From: Pseudanabaena biceps
GTDB lineage: Bacteria; Cyanobacteriota; Cyanobacteriia; Pseudanabaenales; Pseudanabaenaceae
Assembly (NCBI GenBank): GCA_013361095.1
Contig: JAATWA010000001.1
Coordinates: 2,210,501-2,274,500 of the forward strand
Direction: 5' to 3'
DNA length: 64,000 nucleotides
The translations under genes and the position numbers were made by a program. Shown here piece by piece: positions 16,393 through 24,810 of the stretch (positions are counted from its first letter, which is position 1; each line of letters opens with the position of its first letter). The notes below the pieces were generated by a model that saw only the letters and a list, made by a program, of their open reading frames with translations, made no database searches and was not told the DNA's origin.

Positions 16393-17362
16393 AATCTTTA
16401 TGCCGTGATGCTTTGATTTGATCGATGAAAAACTCTTCGAGAGTTTGGCGAGCAAGCTCGATCGCGATCGCCTTAGCGCCAATACCCGCAATGTAAGTCA
16501 AAAATTCGGGTAAATCCTTAGCTAGCTGTCCATGCCAAGTATCACCCTGAAAACTTAAATGCTGCAACCAAGGCTCTAGTTGCTCTTCCGAGCCACCATG
16601 TCCACTCACCTGATAGGACTGCTCAGTACCCAACAATTCATTTAGCGTTCCCATTGCCACTAATTCGCCTTTGTTGAGGATGCCAATGCGATCGCAAATT
16701 AGTTCGACATCCGACAAAATGTGACTGTTAAAAAATACAGTTTTACCTTGATTTTTTAACATCAAAATAATTTCGCGAACTTGGTAGCGCCCCACAGGGT
16801 CAAGCCCCGACATCGGCTCATCAAGAAAAACTACATCAGGATCATTTATTAACGCTTGAGCCACCCCAATTCTCTGCACCATGCCCTTAGAATACTGTCG
16901 CAATTGCTTTTTGCGAGCCACCGACTGCGACAGACCGACCAGATCTAGCAAATCCGCAATGCGTTGGCGGCGCAGTGATGCCTCGACACCAAACAGACAA
17001 CCAATAAAATCTAATAATTCCCAGCCCGTCAAATAGTCATAGTAATAAGCATTTTCAGGTAGATAGCCGATGTACCTTTTGGCTGTGCGATCGCCAAGGG
17101 GATATCCCAAAATTTCGCCAGATCCCGCCGTTGGTTGCACTATGCCTAGCAAAATTTTTAACAGTGTAGTTTTACCTGCACCATTGGGTCCCAGTACGCC
17201 AAAGGTTTCGCCTTTGCGAATCGACAGGGAAAAGTCTTGAAGAGAACTAATTTTTTGATTTAGCCAAAAGCCAGTACGGTAGGTTTTGCTCAAGCTATTC
17301 GCCACAATTGCATTGCTTGAATTGCTCTGTTGCTGGGATTCGTTAGTCAATACTTCCACCAT
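16391..17362 (-). CDS. ABC transporter ATP-binding protein (no adjacent permease)
   Basis: This 323-residue ATPase has Walker A GPNGAGKTTLLK (about residue 60), signature YSKGMVQRIG, Walker B VVFLDEPMSGLDP and the switch His in FNSHILSDVE. A C-terminal extension of about 80 residues resembles the regulatory tail of ABC-2-type exporters. It probably energises export by a permease encoded elsewhere. An orphan ABC-2 permease lies at 48509, but pairing is only speculation. Confidence 0.85.
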   Translation of the reverse strand: MVEVLTNESQQQSNSSNAIVANSLSKTYRTGFWLNQKISSLQDFSLSIRKGETFGVLGPNGAGKTTLLKILLGIVQPTAGSGEILGYPLGDRTAKRYIGYLPENAYYYDYLTGWELLDFIGCLFGVEASLRRQRIADLLDLVGLSQSVARKKQLRQYSKGMVQRIGVAQALINDPDVVFLDEPMSGLDPVGRYQVREIILMLKNQGKTVFFNSHILSDVELICDRIGILNKGELVAMGTLNELLGTEQSYQVSGHGGSEEQLEPWLQHLSFQGDTWHGQLAKDLPEFLTYIAGIGAKAIAIELARQTLEEFFIDQIKASRHKD

Positions 17363-17456
17363 AGCTGCGATCGAAGTTGCAAAATTAATGCTTCAGAACA
17401 TCATTTTAAGGTAAGAAATGCGCTAATCAGTCAAATGTAGCTTTTGAATTGTAGAA

Positions 17457-17728
17457 ATTCTCATGATACAAATTGATTTTTTGAAGACCAGCCTAAACAT
17501 TTTGTAGTAGTAAGTTGCTCATCTTTGAAGATTTCACTAGTTTTAACAAGGGGCTTACTCCCTTCCCACCCAAAGAATAGGCGTTATAAAGTGAATAATT
17601 AGGGGGGCGCGGCGAAGCCGCGCCCCCCTAATTATTCACTGGGAAGGGCTTAAGCCCCTTGCTTGTTTAAGTTGTTTTGACACGATGCCAAGGCTGGCTT
17701 TCAAAAAATGGATTTCATGATGAGAATT
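17457..17728. repeat. Family A element interrupted by a second palindromic element
   Basis: The outer ends are AATTCTCATGATA and CATGATGAGAATT. The GGCTGGC hairpin of family A is cut in its loop: GAAGACCAGCC ends near 17492 and AGGCTGGCTTTC resumes near 17691. The roughly 200-bp insert carries the inverted boxes AAGGGGCTTACTCCCTTCCCA / GGGAAGGGCTTAAGCCCCTT and a perfect 23-bp-arm palindrome at 17591-17639 with a GAA loop. Confidence 0.75.
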
Positions 17729-17808
17729 ACGACTTGAATCGAAAAGTTTTTATAACGATGGTTGCTTAATTTACCTTAGAATTTGAAGTAATGTAGATTA
17801 AATATTTT

Positions 17809-17899
17809 TAAGTAGCTAGGCAAAATTAAATATAAAACCCCAAAATCTATGGCGCAAGACACAAATTTTGGCTTTGTCTTTTAATTTTTAGTTACCTAT
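17809..17899. repeat. Family C element (TIR type)
   Basis: The left end TAAGTAGCTAGGCAAAATTA and right end TTTAATTTTTAGTTACCTA are imperfect inverted repeats around CCCCAAAATCTATGGCGCA. It is similar to the copy at 42834-42934. Confidence 0.6.
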
Positions 17900-17952
17900 G
17901 ATTAAAACTACAAATTTTAAACAATCCTGCTTTAGCTCATGACCTGCTTAGC

Positions 17953-18035
17953 AATTCTCATTATGAAGCCAATTTTGAAGTTCACAGCGCCGAAGGTACT
18001 GCAAACCTCAAAGTTAGTTTTTTATAATGAGAATT
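17953..18035. repeat. Family A element, degraded one-hairpin form
   Basis: The ends AATTCTCATTAT and ATAATGAGAATT are intact. The inner hairpin (TTTTGAAGTTCACAGCGCCG...) has several mismatches, and its core and loop are changed. It marks an old copy. Confidence 0.7.
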
Positions 18036-18127
18036 ACTGATATCGCAGATACGGGGAAACCGAGACCTTTACTTTCATTTAGATAATTTGTCTAATTTAG
18101 CAAGATGAGGCTAGATAGCGCCCAGCG

Positions 18128-19177
18128 ATGAGTAATATTTTTTTGCTGCCACCCAACTTAAATAAAAAAGAGCGATTCGCCGCTTTTTGGGAATATTTAC
18201 TGGAAAATATTCCCGATTTAGGACAAGACCTTGTTGATTTTTTGACTCAGCGATCGGGAAAAGCGAGTTCAGCACTTATTAGGGCAAGTAGCTATCCCGA
18301 TATATCAGGGGATGTGCAGCCCGATATATTAATTGAATGTCAAGACTTTGATATAGTCTGCGATCATCGATTAGACAGTGAGTTAAGCAAGCATTCTTTG
18401 GATGCCCTATTTCAGTATGCAAAGGCACAGCCCAAGACCACTTATGTAGTGCTAATTAGCAACTGTTATTGCCTACTTGAGCCAGAGTTGCTAGCTAGTA
18501 ATGAAGCAAAAAAATACTACCTCAAGCCTCATGATGAGGTAAATGCTTCTATGCCATATTTCTGTTGGCAAGATATCTACGCACTAGTCTCCCAAAGTGA
18601 AACGCGCCTTGCCTATCAATTTGCTGAATATATGCATTTTATGGATATGCAGCCTTGGCAACATAAGGTTTGGGGTAATTTGTTTCTCAATCCTGATGTT
18701 GCGGCGAGCTTTAGCCGCCATTGGCTGCCTACAATTAAACACTTTGCAAGCATAGATATTGTGGCGAAAACTACGGGCTATAGTGCCTTAGAAATTATTT
18801 ATCCCTTTCCTTGGCTACAGTTACTCTATGTTTATGCGACACGATCTGTTCAGCATAATGATTTGCAATCTGTAAGTCCCTATTTGGTGGCTACGGTTTG
18901 GATTAAGGGAGATGAAAGAATGCGGATTAAAGCTTTTCAAGGAATTACCGATCGCTTTGAACTACCAGAAAACTCCAATATCACAGTTGAGATTCGGTCT
19001 AGTTTGGCTGATGGTTTATGGATGGTGAATTCTGGCAGCAGACCTAAGCTTGCTGCAACTTATTACACATCTCTTGATCGGATTGTTTCGGCAGACTCTC
19101 AGCAGATGCAGCAAAATTTATTGAATTTTGTCAAAGCAATATTTGTCCATGCTCAAAATGTTGAGGTTTCTGCATAA
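18128..19177 (+). CDS. Unknown protein, possible degenerate PD-(D/E)XK nuclease fold
   Basis: This 349-residue soluble protein has no family I recognise with certainty. Residues about 60-115 (GDVQPDILIE, DFDIVCDHRLDSELSKHS, LDALFQYAKAQ, TTYVVLIS) follow the layout of PD-(D/E)XK nucleases: PD at 65-66, then a second strand, then a helix ending in QY. The expected (D/E)xK reads D79-H-R81, so catalysis is doubtful. The C-terminal half is rich in aromatic residues and beta strands. The gene adjoins a repeat island and ends in a hairpin shared with the FAD enzyme gene. Confidence 0.6.
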   Translation: MSNIFLLPPNLNKKERFAAFWEYLLENIPDLGQDLVDFLTQRSGKASSALIRASSYPDISGDVQPDILIECQDFDIVCDHRLDSELSKHSLDALFQYAKAQPKTTYVVLISNCYCLLEPELLASNEAKKYYLKPHDEVNASMPYFCWQDIYALVSQSETRLAYQFAEYMHFMDMQPWQHKVWGNLFLNPDVAASFSRHWLPTIKHFASIDIVAKTTGYSALEIIYPFPWLQLLYVYATRSVQHNDLQSVSPYLVATVWIKGDERMRIKAFQGITDRFELPENSNITVEIRSSLADGLWMVNSGSRPKLAATYYTSLDRIVSADSQQMQQNLLNFVKAIFVHAQNVEVSA

Positions 19178-19189
19178 TACTGAAACCCG

Positions 19190-19222
19190 AAAAATGCGGC
19201 GCTTTGCGCCGCATTTTTTTTT
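19190..19222. terminator. Terminator between the unknown gene and the FAD oxidoreductase gene
   Basis: AAAAATGCGGCGC pairs with GCGCCGCATTTTT around TTT and is followed by more T residues. Both genes converge on it. Confidence 0.8.
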
Positions 19223-19227
19223 GGAGA

Positions 19228-21237
19228 TTACCACTGGGTGATAACGCCTTGCGATCGCAAAAGCGTCTGTAATTCACTAATCCTGCCGCGATCAAGAATT
19301 GATTGAGGTGTTAAAGTCGGGTCATCTTGCAAAGCAATCCAAGCAGCCGTTACCCCTGCGGCAATGCCTGCTGACCACTCACCAATATGAATACGAGTTG
19401 CGCCATTAACAATATGAGTAACTGCGATCGCCTTGCTACCCATAAGGAGATTATCAATCTTCTGTGGGATGAGACTTTCAAGGGGGATAATTATGGGCTT
19501 CACCTTATCTTCATTGGCGGGGGCAGAACTTGCGTCTTTTGATGGTTCCCAATTGCGATAGCGGCAGCCATGCATATCGATCGCGTAATGAGTTAGCCCA
19601 ATTGAAGTCGAGTTAAAGCTGCGTCCACCTTCCATATCATTGCGAATATCTTGCTCACGCATCATAAATTCATCCTGACCATAGGCTTTGCGACCCAAAA
19701 TGCGGCGACCTTCACGAATGTAGGGATACATGCTTAACCCAGATTCGGTGGGCAAAGGACTATCAACGCCCGACATCAGCCGTAAGGGGAATTTGGGAGA
19801 GGAATATTTCTCCATCAGCCATTCTGCAAATAGTAGGGCATGGTTTTCTCCATCTTTGAGAGCATTAGTATTCAAACCACCCAGCCAATTTTGATGTTGA
19901 CCAGAGTCACGAATTTGTTGCTCCGTTAGGATTAGTGGCGGATTCATAATGCCCCAATCGTTACCGCGATTCCAATTAATCACGGTCATATCTCCCTTGG
20001 AGGGAATTGCTTGAAAAGGATCATCACGTTTCATGCTAACGATACGGCGATAGTTGAATACGCTATTGCCCTCAAACATGGGAAATCGCCTCAAGTCGTA
20101 GTCTCGGCGATGCTCTTCACGAGAAAACCCTGGCTCAATCTTGCTAAGCTCCTTGAGTGACTGCCCCTGATCATCGTCAATTTTTAAGACAAAGGGAAAC
20201 GTAAAGGCTTGAGTACATTCAGGATTATCGGCAACCGCATGTACTTCGCCTGTGGTGCTGAAGCTCTCGGCTCCAATACGATGAGGTAAATTTGCCCAAG
20301 CAATTACCTCGGCTGTATCGGTGGAGTCAATAACGATCATTTTTTTGCCTGCGGGGGGCTGCAAGCGAATTGGCTTTTTGTCAAACACCTCATCGGAGTT
20401 CCAGTTAAACCAACTTTTGAGTTCGCGGGAGAGCCGACCTTGAACTAAATAATTGGGATCTCGCGGAATTCTTTTAACCCCGTAAATAGCTGTGATGCGA
20501 TCGCCTTGTTCGTTAAAGCTAGCTCCTTTAAAGGCAATCTGTGTTTCCCATCGACTCTTTGGTGCAGAACGTTGGGATTCTCGTAAAAATTCTTCTGCAC
20601 CAAGCTCTCCTGAATAGGGCGTAAAGCAGAGATTGCCAACCCAGCAACTATTGGTGTCAGCTACTACTGCCCCAGGTTTAAGGTAAGAATACTTTTTGGG
20701 TAGGGCTGGCTGACTGGCAATTACATTTTTAAAATGTGTCCAGCTTAAGGGAAATTGCTGGCGATGACGCATTAGTAATGACTCGTCGATCGCACTAACA
20801 CCTTGAGAACTAACCTGACCACCCAGCATTGGGGTTAGCTCGATGAGGCAAGTAGTGGCTCCCGTTTTCATGGCATGGTAAGCCGCCGCAACTCCCCCCA
20901 AGGAGCCGCCAACTACTGCTACCTCACATTCCCAAATTTCAGCATTTTCGGGTGGAACAGGGTTGAGGACTGGAAGTCCATTAAGGTCATACAGGGGTAG
21001 GGGTGTAGTGGATTTTTGGATGCCTGAATTTTGCGAAAGCTTACCTGCTCCAGCCTGTGGATTATTAGTGATTTGCCAATTTCTTGCTGTTGCGCCGCTA
21101 ATGACAGCCCCACAGAACAACATGACTAAAATATGTCGAAATTTTGGCGAGAAAGAAGATGGCTTGGATTCAACGTTTTCGTCAACGCGATCGCTAATTT
21201 TTTCGGGTTCTGGTTCTTGATCGCTGGTAAAAGGCAT
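19228..21237 (-). CDS. Membrane-anchored FAD-dependent oxidoreductase (FAD_oxidored family)
   Basis: This 669-residue flavoprotein has one N-terminal membrane segment at about residues 33-48 (HILVMLFCGAVISGATA) after a charged cytosolic tail. The FAD-binding Rossmann motif VAVVGGSLGGVAAAYHAMKTG lies near residue 107, ending in LIELTPMLGGQVSSQG. The middle has KKMIVIDSTDTAEVIAWA. The C-terminus has NLLMGSKAIAVTHIVNGATRIHIGEW and a second FAD contact. The family has many uncharacterised members; the substrate is unknown. The catalytic part probably faces the periplasm or lumen. Confidence 0.82.
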   Translation of the reverse strand: MPFTSDQEPEPEKISDRVDENVESKPSSFSPKFRHILVMLFCGAVISGATARNWQITNNPQAGAGKLSQNSGIQKSTTPLPLYDLNGLPVLNPVPPENAEIWECEVAVVGGSLGGVAAAYHAMKTGATTCLIELTPMLGGQVSSQGVSAIDESLLMRHRQQFPLSWTHFKNVIASQPALPKKYSYLKPGAVVADTNSCWVGNLCFTPYSGELGAEEFLRESQRSAPKSRWETQIAFKGASFNEQGDRITAIYGVKRIPRDPNYLVQGRLSRELKSWFNWNSDEVFDKKPIRLQPPAGKKMIVIDSTDTAEVIAWANLPHRIGAESFSTTGEVHAVADNPECTQAFTFPFVLKIDDDQGQSLKELSKIEPGFSREEHRRDYDLRRFPMFEGNSVFNYRRIVSMKRDDPFQAIPSKGDMTVINWNRGNDWGIMNPPLILTEQQIRDSGQHQNWLGGLNTNALKDGENHALLFAEWLMEKYSSPKFPLRLMSGVDSPLPTESGLSMYPYIREGRRILGRKAYGQDEFMMREQDIRNDMEGGRSFNSTSIGLTHYAIDMHGCRYRNWEPSKDASSAPANEDKVKPIIIPLESLIPQKIDNLLMGSKAIAVTHIVNGATRIHIGEWSAGIAAGVTAAWIALQDDPTLTPQSILDRGRISELQTLLRSQGVITQW

Positions 21238-21540
21238 ATTTCTTAGGAAAAGCTGGAAAGTCAGATAAGTAGATATGCATAAGTTACCCTACACCGCTTC
21301 ATCCTCAAGCACAAACCAAAAATCCTTAATCATTCGCACATCATGAAAATTTTTTGGGAAGGAACAGGATCTTTCTTTGTAGCTGTGATCATTCTTGTGA
21401 GGACACAAAACCAGAAGACGAGTAGCGCCGCTACTCGTCTTCTGGGGTTTTGATTTGTCCTAGTAAAAGTGACCACAGCTATAGTTTTGGATTTTAATTA
21501 TGCCGAGGTACTTAGCAAGGACTAGCATTACTATTTTTCT
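21238..21540. other. Intergenic stretch with one palindrome
   Basis: No gene is visible. A palindrome at 21407-21451 (CCAGAAGACGAGTAGC arms around GCC, inside AAAACC/GGGGTTTT boxes, followed by GATTTGTCCTAG) is a family D copy. The rest is A+T-rich and should hold the promoter of the FAD enzyme gene. Confidence 0.6.
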
Positions 21541-24500
21541 TTAATCCTTTGATGATAGCTTTGCAGGGACTAGCCAACGCACTTTTTTCCAACTCAACTC
21601 ATGGATCAGTACATAAGAGCAAGGAATCAAGAAAAGCGTCAAGAGAGTAGCAAGGGCTAATCCTGAAAAAGTGACAATGCCAAGCGGCTGTAAAAACTCG
21701 CCGCCATCACCACCACCCAACGCTAGAGGGAAAGCACCAATTACAGTAGTAATTGTGGTCATTAAAATTGGACGTAAGCGCATAGGAGCAGCTTGCAAAA
21801 TAGCCTGAATACGACTGCATTTTTGCTCCTCTCGTAATTGGTTAGCGAACTCCACCATCACGATCGCATTGTTTACGACAATACCAACTAGCAAAATTGC
21901 CCCAATTACCACGATCACATTAATCGAGCTACTGGTCACATATAGACCAAAAATACCACCCGCCAGCGCAAGGGGAATCGTCAGCATAATTACTAACGGA
22001 TCGAGCAGTGAATTATATTGGACTGCCATCACCACAAACACCAAAAAGGAAGCGAGTACACCCAATACTAAAAAAGATTTAGAGAGATTTTCGTTAGCTT
22101 CTTTGGCAGTACTAGGCAAGACAGTTACTCCCTCTGGTAAGTCGATCTCAGCGATCGCCTGTTCAGTTTGTTGGAGCGCATTACTGAGACTTGCACCACG
22201 CTCGATGCTACCGAGTAGCAAATAAACTTGACGTTGATTAATCCGTTGAATTTCCCCAGGGGCGCGACCTTCGCTCAGAGTTGCCACATCGGCGAGGCGG
22301 ACAGGGCGATTATTGCTGACAAATAGGGGGACTTGCTGCAATTGCGAAGAGTTTTGGCGTAACTCAGGATTAAGCTGTACGCGCACATCGATCAAGCGAT
22401 CGCCGCGTTGTAACTGTGTGGGAATCGAACCTGTAATCGCAGTTTGCAGCGTTGAACCAATCGCTTGAGTCGAGAGGCCTAGCGCTTGCAGACGTTCCCA
22501 GTCAGGAATAATCTGAATTTCAGGCTGACGGGCATCGGTATCAGGACGGAAAGTTGCTCCTTTGACTGACTTCTCTAAGGCACTGAGGACTTCTGTACCC
22601 GCTTGCGTCAATAGGTCAGGATCGCTACCTTGCAAAATGACATCAATATCAGTTCTAGGAACAGGAGAATTATTGACGATAATACCGCGCACTTGTCCAG
22701 GGTTAACCCGAATTCGGATCCCTGCCAAATTTAGCTTGGCAATTTCCCGATTCACACGACTAATAAAACCAGTAAGATCCGCATTGGGCTTGAGCGTGAT
22801 CGTACTACCACTGCGTAAGGGATTAGAAGTAACGTTATTGCCAAAGGAACCACCGCCAATCGTGGAGAAAGCATAGGCAGTTTCAGGCTGCTTAATCAAA
22901 ATTTCATCGACGATTTCCATCACCCTACGGTTTTCGGCGAGGGTTGTACCTGCGGGAAATTGAGCATTGACGCTAACATCACCTGTTTTAACTTGAGGAA
23001 TAATTTCTTGCGGAAGTTGTCTTGCCATGAGGAAGCCACCACCACCCAGCACAGCAAACAGGGCAATCACTACCAACAGACGATAATGGATAATCCTTGC
23101 TAAAAAACCTGCATAGCCCGAAGTGGCAGTTTCAAATCGTTGCTGAAACCCACGCATAAACCATGTTTCACTTAACCGACTCGACCAAGGAACGGCTAAT
23201 AAACGTGAGGCTAGCATTGGTACTACCGTGATGGCGATCGCGATCGCGGCGATATTCCCAAAGCTAATCGTGAGAATCAGTTGATTGAATAGTAGCGACA
23301 AGAATCCACCCAGTAATAAAAATGGAAAAATTACGACGAGGTTGGTACTGGTTGACGCAACTAGCGCTGATTCTATTTCGGCACTGCTGGCTTGGGACTG
23401 AGCGATCGTATCTTGAACTCCATTGCTTTTACGCATTTTCTCAATGCCGATGAGGATGTTATCTAACATCACGATTGAGCAGTCTACGACACCACCCACG
23501 CACAGAGCCAGACCACCTAGGCTAAATAGATTAAGTGAAAATCCGAAAATGCCCATACAAATAATTGCGGCAAGGGTAGCTAGAGGAATCGCTAGAGTGA
23601 TAATCAGGGTCTGCCTTACTGAGCCAAGAAAGAGCAATACAGCACCTCCCGCGAGGAAGGCTCCCATAATCCCAGATGATGTAACGTTGGCAACTGAAGC
23701 TCTGATTAGTTTTGACTCATCAATGGTCGCCGTTATATCAGCATCACGAGGAATTAAGCCATTGTTCTGAAGGGTCGCAATCTTTTCCTTGACGCGATCG
23801 ACTACCTCAATCGTATTAGCATCGGGCTGCTTCGTTACTAGTAACCGCACTGCTTCCTGTCCATTTAAAGTAGTGAAAACCCGTTGTTCTTCTGTACCGT
23901 CAATAATTTCTGCAAAGTCCCGCAAATAGACTTTTCTAGATTGAGTTGTGTCCGATGGATTGCCAACAACAAAAGATAAATTTTCTAGCTCTTGAGCATC
24001 TTTAAACTTACCGATCGCCCGAGTCAGTGGCTCAACCGTGCCATTGCGTAACCTCCCACCAGAAATATCAATATTGCGATCGCGCAATGCATCCAAAACA
24101 TCATTAACGCTCACACCTGCGGATTGTAAGCGGGGCAGATCGAGATTTACCTGTACTTCTTCCCTTACACCGCCAACTACATCAACACCCGCCACACCAG
24201 GCACGATCGCTAGTTCACGTCCCAACTCCTCATCAGCAAACAATCGCAATTCTGGCAATGACAAAGAAGGCGATGTGAGTGCAAACTCATAGATCGGAAA
24301 TTGGGACGGATCAAATTTAAAAATTCTTTCATTCTCGACGACATCAGGTAGCTGGCTCCGACCTCGGTTAAAGCTAGCAACTGTGTCATTAAGAGCCTGA
24401 TCGACATCACTACCTGCTTCAAAAAACAAATCAACCCGCACCTGTCCTTCGCGAGTACGAGAAAAAAGCTGGTTCACACCTTCGGTCAGTGCTAAAGCTT

Positions 24501-24744
24501 CTTCTAGAGGTTTGGTAACTTCGGTAATGGCAACCTCTGGAGAAACCCCTGGAACATCAATCTGTACGCCGATGCGGGGATAGACAATTGATGGCAGTAA
24601 GTCCACCTGCAATCGGGAGATATAGAAGGCTCCCATGACAAAAATGGCTAAGGTTAGCATCAGCGTACCGATATGGCGACGAATCGCTGTGGCACTAATG
24701 CTAAATCCTGTCGGCTTCGGACTGGAAGAGTTTTGGTTGCTCAT
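21541..24744 (-). CDS. RND efflux pump inner-membrane subunit (AcrB/MMPL-type, HAE/HME)
   Basis: This 1067-residue transporter has the RND two-fold layout: TM1 at about 20-45, a large periplasmic loop, TM2-TM6 (about 350-560), then a second loop and TM7-TM12. A conserved segment is RIGVQIDVPGVSPEVAITEVTKPLEEAL. In TM4 the proton-relay region reads CVGGVVDCSIVMLDN, a single Asp where AcrB has DD. It exports small molecules or metals using proton influx, with the adaptor encoded 60 bases upstream. An outer-membrane factor is not adjacent. Confidence 0.92.
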   Translation of the reverse strand: MSNQNSSSPKPTGFSISATAIRRHIGTLMLTLAIFVMGAFYISRLQVDLLPSIVYPRIGVQIDVPGVSPEVAITEVTKPLEEALALTEGVNQLFSRTREGQVRVDLFFEAGSDVDQALNDTVASFNRGRSQLPDVVENERIFKFDPSQFPIYEFALTSPSLSLPELRLFADEELGRELAIVPGVAGVDVVGGVREEVQVNLDLPRLQSAGVSVNDVLDALRDRNIDISGGRLRNGTVEPLTRAIGKFKDAQELENLSFVVGNPSDTTQSRKVYLRDFAEIIDGTEEQRVFTTLNGQEAVRLLVTKQPDANTIEVVDRVKEKIATLQNNGLIPRDADITATIDESKLIRASVANVTSSGIMGAFLAGGAVLLFLGSVRQTLIITLAIPLATLAAIICMGIFGFSLNLFSLGGLALCVGGVVDCSIVMLDNILIGIEKMRKSNGVQDTIAQSQASSAEIESALVASTSTNLVVIFPFLLLGGFLSLLFNQLILTISFGNIAAIAIAITVVPMLASRLLAVPWSSRLSETWFMRGFQQRFETATSGYAGFLARIIHYRLLVVIALFAVLGGGGFLMARQLPQEIIPQVKTGDVSVNAQFPAGTTLAENRRVMEIVDEILIKQPETAYAFSTIGGGSFGNNVTSNPLRSGSTITLKPNADLTGFISRVNREIAKLNLAGIRIRVNPGQVRGIIVNNSPVPRTDIDVILQGSDPDLLTQAGTEVLSALEKSVKGATFRPDTDARQPEIQIIPDWERLQALGLSTQAIGSTLQTAITGSIPTQLQRGDRLIDVRVQLNPELRQNSSQLQQVPLFVSNNRPVRLADVATLSEGRAPGEIQRINQRQVYLLLGSIERGASLSNALQQTEQAIAEIDLPEGVTVLPSTAKEANENLSKSFLVLGVLASFLVFVVMAVQYNSLLDPLVIMLTIPLALAGGIFGLYVTSSSINVIVVIGAILLVGIVVNNAIVMVEFANQLREEQKCSRIQAILQAAPMRLRPILMTTITTVIGAFPLALGGGDGGEFLQPLGIVTFSGLALATLLTLFLIPCSYVLIHELSWKKVRWLVPAKLSSKD

Positions 24745-24769
24745 AGTTATCTCTTAAAATAATTAACAA

Positions 24770-24810
24770 AAATAAAGATGTAAGGCGCTTTGCGCCTTAC
24801 ATCTTTATTT
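24770..24810. repeat. 19-bp-arm palindrome in the adaptor-pump gap, overlapping the adaptor stop
   Basis: AAATAAAGATGTAAGGCGC pairs with its complement around TTT. The adaptor stop codon (24805-24807, minus strand) lies in the right arm. It separates two genes that should be co-transcribed, so it may tune pump expression rather than end transcription. Confidence 0.7.

Larger units (their letters stand above)
17363..18127. other. 765-base gene-free repeat island
   Basis: No credible CDS is visible. It holds a split family A element (17457-17728) with a family B-like element inside it, a family C element (17809-17899), a degraded family A element (17953-18035) and A+T-rich filler. It lies between the divergent ABC ATPase and the gene at 18128, so both promoters must be here. 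Confidence 0.7.

Noticed and set aside
22562..22876. 104-codon plus-strand frame inside the RND pump gene
   Set aside because: Shadow of a well-supported 1067-residue gene; composition shows no domain or signal.
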